Positions 42,376 to 47,854 of a DNA stretch of 47,854 nt are shown here, in pieces. Each line of letters starts with the position of its first letter. Positions within the stretch are counted from its first letter, which is position 1. The DNA lies in assembly GCA_017435865.1 (NCBI GenBank), contig JAFSEF010000069.1, positions 1 through 47,854 of the forward strand, read 5' to 3'. The notes beneath the pieces are model-generated. The model was not told the origin of the DNA. It did no database searches and saw only the letters and a list, made by a program, of their open reading frames with translations. This DNA comes from Clostridia bacterium (lineage in GTDB: Bacteria; Bacillota; Clostridia; Oscillospirales; Acutalibacteraceae). The position numbers and the translations under genes are program-made.

Positions 42376-43557
42376 TTAAACATCCTTATTGTATCTGCCT
42401 TGTTTTTTCAAGCGGTTTGCAAAACAATAAATCGCAGCAAACATCACAACATAAAGCAATGCAAGTAAAATCGGGTATACTTTTATGCCGAATATGCCGC
42501 TTATAAGACTTACCATGGGCGGTGCCAGCATAACGCCGATATACGCAAAGGCAATTTGCGACCCCATGATTGACTGCGACACTTCTTTGCCGAAATTGTG
42601 CGGTGTCAGGTGTATCATATTCGGATAAATGGATCCGTTTCCGAGCCCTATAAGGAACAAGCCGACAACTGCAAAAATACCGTTTACGGGAAGAAGCATA
42701 ATAACAATGGCAGGTGCAAGAATCACGCAACCGATAAAAATACGCATCCATGTTTTGATTTTATTTGCAAGCAGACCCGAAGCAAAACGACCGATCGACA
42801 TGCCGACATAATAAATAGTTAATGCAAGTGCACCGTGTTCAAGTGCGAACCCCTTCTCTTCTACCAGATACGTACTTCCCCAGACGCCGCAGGCATATTC
42901 AATTGCATTGGTCGCAAGCATAATGATCCAGACCTGTCTGACTTCTGCCTTTTTTATCATTTCTGCAATGGAAAGGGTGACTCCGTTTTCTTCTTCCGTT
43001 TCTTGCGTTGCAGAATTCTTTTTCCATAACGGAATGGAAAACAGTAATAACAAGGCAATCGCAAACTGAACATAAAAAGCATAGCGATAACCGCCGCGCC
43101 AACCGACATTGCTGAAAGCCTGCGACATAATATACGGACTGATCGAGACCCCAACGCCATAGAAGCAATGCAGAAAATTCATGTGACTTGCTTTGCAGTG
43201 AAGTGCCACATAATTGTTAAGTCCCGAATCGATTGCACCTGCACCAAGTCCCGAGACCACGGCCAAAGGGATCATAAACCAAAACGAAGGTGCCAGCGAA
43301 AAGCCGAGCAAAGCAAATGCAGTCATGGCCGTGCTGAAAGCTGTCACCTTTGCAGTGCCCAGTTTATTGAGAATTCTTGTGCTGAACATACTTGAAAGCA
43401 CAGTGCAGCCTGAAATAATAAATGTGAGAATGCTCACCATTTCAACAGGAATGCCGAGTTCTGCATGCATTGCAGGCCAGGCAGAACCGATCAGCGAATC
43501 GGGCACACCAAGCCCGATAAAAGCAATATAAATAACGACCAAAAGCAAGCTTGCCAT
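42376..43557 (-). CDS. MFS sugar transporter, FucP-like
   Basis: A 393-residue protein with about twelve membrane helices. The block GLGAGAIDSGLNNYVALH with MNFLHCFYGVG is typical of a Clostridia branch related to fucose-type permeases. GGAG lies seven bases before ATG 43557. Between the CAT-like gene and the rhamnosidase-like gene, it is the probable importer for the oligosaccharide or released sugar that the cytoplasmic enzymes process. Confidence 0.88.
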   Translation of the reverse strand: MASLLLVVIYIAFIGLGVPDSLIGSAWPAMHAELGIPVEMVSILTFIISGCTVLSSMFSTRILNKLGTAKVTAFSTAMTAFALLGFSLAPSFWFMIPLAVVSGLGAGAIDSGLNNYVALHCKASHMNFLHCFYGVGVSISPYIMSQAFSNVGWRGGYRYAFYVQFAIALLLLFSIPLWKKNSATQETEEENGVTLSIAEMIKKAEVRQVWIIMLATNAIEYACGVWGSTYLVEEKGFALEHGALALTIYYVGMSIGRFASGLLANKIKTWMRIFIGCVILAPAIVIMLLPVNGIFAVVGLFLIGLGNGSIYPNMIHLTPHNFGKEVSQSIMGSQIAFAYIGVMLAPPMVSLISGIFGIKVYPILLALLYVVMFAAIYCFANRLKKQGRYNKDV

Positions 43558-43589
43558 AATAAATCTCCACAAATTCTTACTTGTCTCTT

Positions 43590-44231
43590 TTATTTAAGTG
43601 CAGCAATTTTTTCTTCAAGCTTCTGCACGAACTGACCGACAAAATATCCGTCAATGAACCGGTGGTTAACATCAAGTGTCATATTGATCATATACTTGCC
43701 GTTTTGTTCGGTATATTTACCCCAAACAAGAATCGGCGCAGTATCGTCTTTGAGCTTCGGGTCGGTGTAATCACGCTCGTTTGAACACATTGTAATATCC
43801 GCCCACGGAATGCAGGAAAAAACAATCTGCGATTCTCTGAGTCCGCCGAGCGAATAAACGGACAAGGGATTGTTTTCGCTTTCCTTGCGTGCATTTGTTG
43901 CAAATTCAATAATATCTCCGTCGCAGGGAAGTGACACCATATGAAAGCTTGTTGCACCCTTTTTCAGATCCGTAAAGCAGGGCACACGGCGGTCAATTTT
44001 ATAGACCTTGTTATCTTCTGTTTCAAGCAAAAACTCATCAATTTCATTCATCGACTGCGTACATAAACAGATGAGCGAATAATAAAAAGATATTTTATGC
44101 TTTCTTGTGAATGCAAGCAGATTGGTTATATCAATATTGAAAGCTACACAATAATGGGGTGTTGCAATGTTTGAATAAAACTCAAAATGCTCTTTTCTTT
44201 CCCAAGTATTTATATCAATTTCTTTTCTCAT
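43590..44231 (-). CDS. Chloramphenicol-acetyltransferase-fold (CAT family) acyltransferase
   Basis: A 213-residue protein. It opens with WERKEHFEFYSN (like the W.R..HF.fY CAT start), and ends with NHRFIDGYFVGQF, where His and Asp have the CAT spacing (H-x3-D-G); the usual first His is Asn, as in many uncharacterised homologues. Members acetylate small molecules with acetyl-CoA; in this sugar locus the acceptor may be a sugar. The antibiotic-resistance name should not be assumed. GAGG precedes ATG 44231 by about seven bases. First gene of the operon to 38958. Confidence 0.85.
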   Translation of the reverse strand: MRKEIDINTWERKEHFEFYSNIATPHYCVAFNIDITNLLAFTRKHKISFYYSLICLCTQSMNEIDEFLLETEDNKVYKIDRRVPCFTDLKKGATSFHMVSLPCDGDIIEFATNARKESENNPLSVYSLGGLRESQIVFSCIPWADITMCSNERDYTDPKLKDDTAPILVWGKYTEQNGKYMINMTLDVNHRFIDGYFVGQFVQKLEEKIAALK

Positions 44232-44256
44232 AATACACCTCTGCAATTCTGTTTTT

Positions 44257-44301
44257 GATGAACTGATTATAACATATCTGTTTCTGAATCACGGTTCATC
44301 A
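44257..44301. promoter_or_regulatory. Promoter -10 of the CAT operon flanked by inverted arms
   Basis: Minus strand TATAAT (44271-44266) with TGT before it; no good -35. TGATGAAC (44257-44264) and GTTCATCA (44294-44301) form an 8-bp inverted repeat around the promoter, an operator candidate. Confidence 0.45.
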
Positions 44302-44310
44302 GACCGATAT

Positions 44311-45570
44311 TTATATTCCGACAAGTTTTCTTATTTCACTTGCATCTATATGATTCAGATTGCGGTTTTGCAAAGCGGAGATACAGGCCGCTGCACCTGC
44401 CGCTTCACCGATGCCGACACAGATCGGCATGACCCTGAAATTGGAATGTGCCATATGTGTGCCTGAAATATTTCTGCCGCAAAGCAAAAGGTTTTCTTTT
44501 GTTTCCGGCAACAGGCAACGGTAGGGGATTGTATATCCTTTTTTCTGCTTGAAATGCTTCTGCACGCCTGTTTTGTCAAGACCGGCACCCGTAATATTAT
44601 GCACATCAAAATTGAAGTAAGCATCTTTTACAACATAATCGTCAAAGACCTTCGCTTTGAGAATATCCTGTTCATTGAGAGTGTATTTGCCCTTGAAATG
44701 TCTTGTTTCGCGGATTCCCATAAGCGAAGCAGAGCTTAGAATGTAACAATTTTCGTAACCGGGAACAAATTCACGCAGATACCGGACAATCGCATCCATT
44801 TGTCTGCGGCATGTAAGCGTGGCGCGCGTCAGGTCCTCTGCATTTGTGCCGTCAACATCAATGGCATTTGTCATATTGCAGGTAACAACACCGGGGAGGG
44901 TTGATTTGTAAGTAAGAATGTGGCCGGCGGGATAGGGGATATGTTCTTTTGCAAGAGCCTGCAGTTCACCCTTTGGGGTATCATAAGATGATTCAAATGC
45001 ACCTAAAAAAACGGCACGGTCATAATCAACACCGCCGACTTTGAACATCAGTGTTGCAGGCTGCATTTTGTTGTCATTTTCTCTGCCGAGAACGAATTCT
45101 GCCCCTGCTCTTGCGGCAATATCTCCGTCCCCCGTAGCATCGATCGTGATTTTTGCATAAATATCCGTTTTGCCCGATTTGTTGAGAACGGTTGCACCGA
45201 GAATTTTATCTCCGTCGCAGATTGCATCTTCCGCAAACGTGTAAAGCATCAATCTGCAACCAACCTCACAAAGCATTTCAAGATAAAGCGTTTTCAGTTT
45301 TTCGGGGTCAATGAGGTTGGTGATTTCATTTTTGAATTTTCCCTCATTGTTTGCGGCAGATCTTTTCAGAATCTCATAATACAAAGGACTGCCGCAACTG
45401 CCTGTCCAATGACTCATAAGTCCCGAGGTGGAGATTCCGCCAATGTCGCCGCTTTGTTCAACCAGAATGACCGCAGCACCGTTTTTGGCAGCGGTATATG
45501 CAGCAGCAAACCCGGAAGGACCGCTTCCGAGAACGAGAACATCAGTATGTATTTCAAACTTTTCAATCAT
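44311..45570 (-). CDS. FAD-dependent oxidoreductase (FAD_oxidored / PF12831-like)
   Basis: A 419-residue flavoprotein. GSGPSG at 15-20, VEQSGDIGGISTSGL next, then TIDATGDGDIAARAGAE and a C-terminal NLLLCGRNISGTHMAHSNFRVMPICVGIGEAAGAAA, the standard set for this family. Such proteins are frequent in polysaccharide-degradation loci; their substrate is generally unknown. ATG 45570 has GGGG eight bases upstream. It is a single gene with its own -10, between the GH16 gene and the CAT operon. Confidence 0.85.
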   Translation of the reverse strand: MIEKFEIHTDVLVLGSGPSGFAAAYTAAKNGAAVILVEQSGDIGGISTSGLMSHWTGSCGSPLYYEILKRSAANNEGKFKNEITNLIDPEKLKTLYLEMLCEVGCRLMLYTFAEDAICDGDKILGATVLNKSGKTDIYAKITIDATGDGDIAARAGAEFVLGRENDNKMQPATLMFKVGGVDYDRAVFLGAFESSYDTPKGELQALAKEHIPYPAGHILTYKSTLPGVVTCNMTNAIDVDGTNAEDLTRATLTCRRQMDAIVRYLREFVPGYENCYILSSASLMGIRETRHFKGKYTLNEQDILKAKVFDDYVVKDAYFNFDVHNITGAGLDKTGVQKHFKQKKGYTIPYRCLLPETKENLLLCGRNISGTHMAHSNFRVMPICVGIGEAAGAAACISALQNRNLNHIDASEIRKLVGI

Positions 45571-45606
45571 AATCAACACCCCTGCAGATCCTTACTTGAT
45601 AAGTAG

Positions 45607-45612
45607 AGTATA
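45607..45612 (-). promoter_or_regulatory. Extended -10 for the FAD oxidoreductase gene
   Basis: Minus strand TGATATACT: TATACT at 45612-45607 with TGA before it. No convincing -35. Confidence 0.45.
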
Positions 45613-45643
45613 TCACACATATGTATAAAAAATTGCAGCAGGT

Positions 45644-46558
45644 TTACGCATAACCGTTTATATCTTTATAAACACGGACATAATCTATCAGCCATTCAAT
45701 CGGATATTCATTTTCAGGTTCATCCCAACCGCTGAAATCCGAGTTGATATACATAGAAAGAATCATACACATTCTGTATTGCGGTGATTCTTCGGTCTGT
45801 GCCACTTCTTTTCCGTCCACATAAAAGGTGATCCCTTCAGGTCTCCAGTCCATTGCATACGTGTGAAATTCGTTCATATAATTCTTTGAGAAGCCCTTGA
45901 GATTCACTTTACTTGACCATTCATTAAGATCAGGATCATCCCATGCGTGTACCTTGGGTTCAAAAACGCCCGGATTATCAAAGAACGTCTCCAATACATC
46001 TATTTCACCATTCTGCACGGACTCTGCTGTGTCGGTATCATCTTGAGTACCAATAAGCCACCAGGCTGCATATCCGCCGCCCTTGGTGTCAGGCATCTTC
46101 ATTCGTATCTCAAAATAACCGTACTGCGTGGCATAGCCTTCAAAGGGTTCTACTTCCATCTGTTGTGCACCACCGGGATGCAAATGGTTCTTTTCCCATG
46201 TCTGAATACCATTCGCTATCCATAAAAGATTATCAGGATCAACCGAACCCGGCTGACCGCCGAAATAATCCGGCGAATCTTTTGTGATATACAGATTCAG
46301 GCAACCATCCTCCACTTTATATCTTGCAGAGGAGCCTTCCGTGTTCATTGTGCAGTGAGGAAGATATTGCGGCAGCCAGTATTCTGTACTTAAATTGCCA
46401 TCATTGAATTCTGTGCTGAAATCAAGAACATAACCTTCTTTTTCGGGAACAACATCCACAACGGTACTTTCTTCTGCAGAATTTGCACCGCAGCCTCCTG
46501 ACAACAAACCGATCAACATCGTTAATGCAAGTAACAAAGATAATTTTGTTCTGTGCAT
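45644..46558 (-). CDS. GH16 lipoprotein (beta-glucanase/agarase clan)
   Basis: A 304-residue lipoprotein; lipobox LLSGGC with Cys at about 23. The catalytic strand NGEIDVLETFF carries the GH16 E-x-D-x-x-E motif (nucleophile, helper Asp, acid/base), and aromatic-rich blocks (GGYAAWWLIG, YHTYAMDW-like FHTYAMDWRPEGITFYVDGKEV) match the jelly roll. It cuts beta-1,3/1,4-glucans or related galactans outside the cell. AGAGG precedes ATG 46558 by about ten bases or more. It is the only clearly exported glycosidase here, so it could begin degradation before import. Confidence 0.9.
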   Translation of the reverse strand: MHRTKLSLLLALTMLIGLLSGGCGANSAEESTVVDVVPEKEGYVLDFSTEFNDGNLSTEYWLPQYLPHCTMNTEGSSARYKVEDGCLNLYITKDSPDYFGGQPGSVDPDNLLWIANGIQTWEKNHLHPGGAQQMEVEPFEGYATQYGYFEIRMKMPDTKGGGYAAWWLIGTQDDTDTAESVQNGEIDVLETFFDNPGVFEPKVHAWDDPDLNEWSSKVNLKGFSKNYMNEFHTYAMDWRPEGITFYVDGKEVAQTEESPQYRMCMILSMYINSDFSGWDEPENEYPIEWLIDYVRVYKDINGYA

Positions 46559-46599
46559 AGCACACCATCCTCTGATAAATATTTTTATTGGTCAAACCG

Positions 46600-46628
46600 A
46601 TTATATCACACTTGATTTGCACTTGCAA
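46600..46628 (-). promoter_or_regulatory. Promoter of the GH16 gene
   Basis: Minus strand: TTGCAA (46628-46623), 17-bp spacer, TATAAT (46605-46600) with TGA before it. Confidence 0.75.
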
Positions 46629-46780
46629 TCGGGTGCGGGTGTCCCGCATCACTTTTTCACTATTCCTTCTTACTTCTTACCTTCCAAAAAGCGACCCGAA
46701 GATTCGTGAAGGGTGAAAAGTGAAGAAGCAAAAAGTAAAATCGACGAACTTCTGTCGAAATTCGTCGATTTCTGGAGGTA
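46629..46780. repeat. Hairpin-rich intergenic element
   Basis: It contains GTGCGGG-TGT-CCCGCAT near 46634-46650, a C/T-rich arm (about 46650-46685) that is roughly the inverse of the G/A-rich arm at about 46708-46732, and a 10-bp stem AATCGACGAA/TTCGTCGATT (about 46738-46771). No coding frame fits. The layout resembles a miniature inverted-repeat or REP-like element. Confidence 0.45.
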
Positions 46781-46787
46781 CTTCACT

Positions 46788-46809
46788 GAAATAAACCATT
46801 GTTTATTTC
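46788..46809 (-). terminator. Possible terminator of the last lipoprotein gene
   Basis: GAAATAAAC (46788-46796) pairs with GTTTATTTC (46801-46809) around CATT. The stem is AT-rich, so it is a weak call. Confidence 0.4.
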
Positions 46810-46812
46810 TGT

Positions 46813-47730
46813 TTAAATCTCCCACTCAGCAAGCCATTCTGCAAATTCTCTGTAAATAGCTTCCATTTCTTTTTCGTATGTATCAGCATTATTCATCTTA
46901 TACTGACTTCTGCCATCACCAAATGAACCGCTGTATTCGGCAGTTGTTGCATATTCCTCTGCTTTGAGATCTGCAAATGCACGTTCTGCAAGTGATTTTG
47001 CCTTTTTGATATTCTCAACAAGAGTAATAAAATCTGTAGTGCTTACTTCTTCGATAGTATTTATCATAGAATCGAAATAGCCTTCAGCATAGCCGTAATT
47101 AAACTGAGCCCCTTCAGTTTCTATAAAATGGATTGCATCTGTCGGGTACAGGTAGTCTTTGCCACCCTCAAATTCAGCAGTGTATGTAGGCCAAAAACAA
47201 AGGAAGTTTACATACTCATACATATTATAAACATCGCTGATTACATTTGTTGAAGCGAGCTGCTGCCACAACTTCATCTTGTCAGACATTTCGCTTGTAT
47301 CGACCTCAGTATAGGTTGCATCTGTGATTCTGTAACCGTATTCATAGCCGTATTCGTCGGTATAGTCACCGAACTCAAGGGTACCCGTAACTTTTATAGC
47401 TCTGTCGGTAAACGCAAAAGAGTCACCGCTTTTCGCATAAACAGCCATTGTGTTTGAAAGCTGGGTTGTGTTGGGCACACAGAAAGGACAGCTCTGATAA
47501 GGCAGATTCATCAAGTACATAAAACTGCCGTTAATCGGTGAAAGGGTTGACATATACCCGATGATGTTTACCTGTTGACCGTCAAGCTTCTGCATGGCTT
47601 CGACACTGTTAGCCTGAGAGAAACTAAGGGTATTGTCGATGATTTCATCACCGCCGTTATCATTGCCGCAGGCAGCAAAAACAAACACAGCAAAACAGGA
47701 TATAAGAATGAATGAGATTACTTTTTTCAT
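46813..47730 (-). CDS. Lipoprotein with OB-fold-like domain, function unknown
   Basis: A 305-residue lipoprotein; lipobox VFAAC with Cys at about 21. Residues about 45-140 (QKLDGQQVNIIGYMS...YLMNLPYQSCPFC...IKVTGTLEFGDYTDEYG) look like an OB-fold strand set with a CxxC pair that may bind metal or form a disulfide; the rest is helical and acidic. The start ATG overlaps the upstream stop (ATGA), so it is coupled to the membrane protein gene. An accessory role for an ABC exporter is likely but unproven. Confidence 0.75.
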   Translation of the reverse strand: MKKVISFILISCFAVFVFAACGNDNGGDEIIDNTLSFSQANSVEAMQKLDGQQVNIIGYMSTLSPINGSFMYLMNLPYQSCPFCVPNTTQLSNTMAVYAKSGDSFAFTDRAIKVTGTLEFGDYTDEYGYEYGYRITDATYTEVDTSEMSDKMKLWQQLASTNVISDVYNMYEYVNFLCFWPTYTAEFEGGKDYLYPTDAIHFIETEGAQFNYGYAEGYFDSMINTIEEVSTTDFITLVENIKKAKSLAERAFADLKAEEYATTAEYSGSFGDGRSQYKMNNADTYEKEMEAIYREFAEWLAEWEI

Positions 47731-47854
47731 TGTGAAATACCGTCCTTTTTAGACATATTCACCGTACAGATAACGGTTGGAAGCACACTTATGACAAATA
47801 CAACAGCCATAATCATCAACTCAACGGGATAGATTTTTGCCGTATCAAGAACAA
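47727..47854 (-). CDS. C-terminus of a membrane protein, FtsX/MacB-type permease-like (partial)
   Basis: The last 41 codons of a minus-strand frame that enters from the right edge. They encode a final hydrophobic helix (LMIMAVVFVISVLPTVICTV) and a short basic tail ending SKKDGISQ. This end is what FtsX-like ABC permeases show, but the fragment is too short for certainty. Its TGA shares 4 bp with the start of the lipoprotein gene. Confidence 0.55.
   Translation of the reverse strand, partial: VLDTAKIYPVELMIMAVVFVISVLPTVICTVNMSKKDGISQ

Noticed and set aside
43590-44231. Chloramphenicol resistance gene
   Set aside because: The family fold is clear but the HH of the active site is NH and the gene lies in a sugar operon; a resistance role is not supported.
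1-47854. tRNA, rRNA, insertion sequences, integrases or prophage genes
   Set aside because: I found no cloverleaf, rRNA segment, transposase or phage gene on either strand by reading; a tRNA/rRNA scan was not possible.

Overview
The window reads as chromosomal DNA of a low-GC Gram-positive anaerobe of the class Clostridia, probably a gut or rumen Oscillospirales/Ruminococcaceae-like bacterium. The evidence is an LPETG sortase substrate with His/Cys-rich extracellular motifs, several Cys-lipobox lipoproteins, purine-rich Shine-Dalgarno sites, TTGACA/TATAAT-type promoters with 17-bp spacers, and Clostridia-like carbohydrate enzymes. The taxonomy is inference; no rRNA or tRNA gene is present.

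Layout. (1) 1-3.4 kb: a membrane-anchored Sel1-repeat protein broken by one in-frame TAA, then a transmembrane Ser/Thr kinase with TPR-like and SH3 ectodomains. (2) 3.5-19.3 kb: a compact lipid/amide island. It holds an FAD oxidoreductase; a GH3-family acyl-adenylate amide synthetase followed by an ATP-grasp ligase; an overlapping MFS / second ATP-grasp / CapA-like operon; a patatin lipase; and an operon of acyl-AMP ligase 1, ACP 1, an exported Pro/Gln-rich protein, a ketopantoate-reductase-like enzyme, acyl-AMP ligase 2, ACP 2 and an Sfp-type phosphopantetheinyl transferase. No ketosynthase is present. (3) 19.5-28.3 kb: four secreted LCAT-like alpha/beta hydrolases, two of which have Cys in place of the nucleophilic Ser, interspersed with a cytoplasmic Asp-box propeller protein and ornithine carbamoyltransferase. 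(4) 28.5-34.3 kb: PutP and a large vWA/LPETG surface protein. (5) 34.3-46.6 kb: a minus-strand carbohydrate-utilisation locus (beta-helix GH28-like, two GH43-like, GH106-like, SGNH esterase, MFS importer, CAT-like acyltransferase, FAD oxidoreductase, GH16 lipoprotein), with a P-loop kinase and a SpoU-type RNA methyltransferase embedded in it. (6) The right end: an OB-fold-like lipoprotein coupled to the C-terminus of a membrane protein.

How the parts may work together (inference). Patatin could release fatty acids. The two ligases would load them on the two ACPs, which the local phosphopantetheinyl transferase activates. GH3 and the ATP-grasp enzymes could join carboxylates to amines. The exported LCAT-like enzymes may transfer or remodel acyl groups outside the membrane. 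With no chain-extension enzymes, this looks like an acyl-activation and ligation pathway that uses pre-made fatty acids. I consider it the best candidate for an undescribed system. The right half fits uptake and mostly cytoplasmic breakdown of pectin- or rhamnogalacturonan-like oligosaccharides.

No classical transcription factor is encoded in the window, yet several operator-like inverted repeats are visible: an ArgR-like pair at argF, a palindrome at the acyl-ligase operon, and arms flanking the CAT/rhamnosidase promoter.
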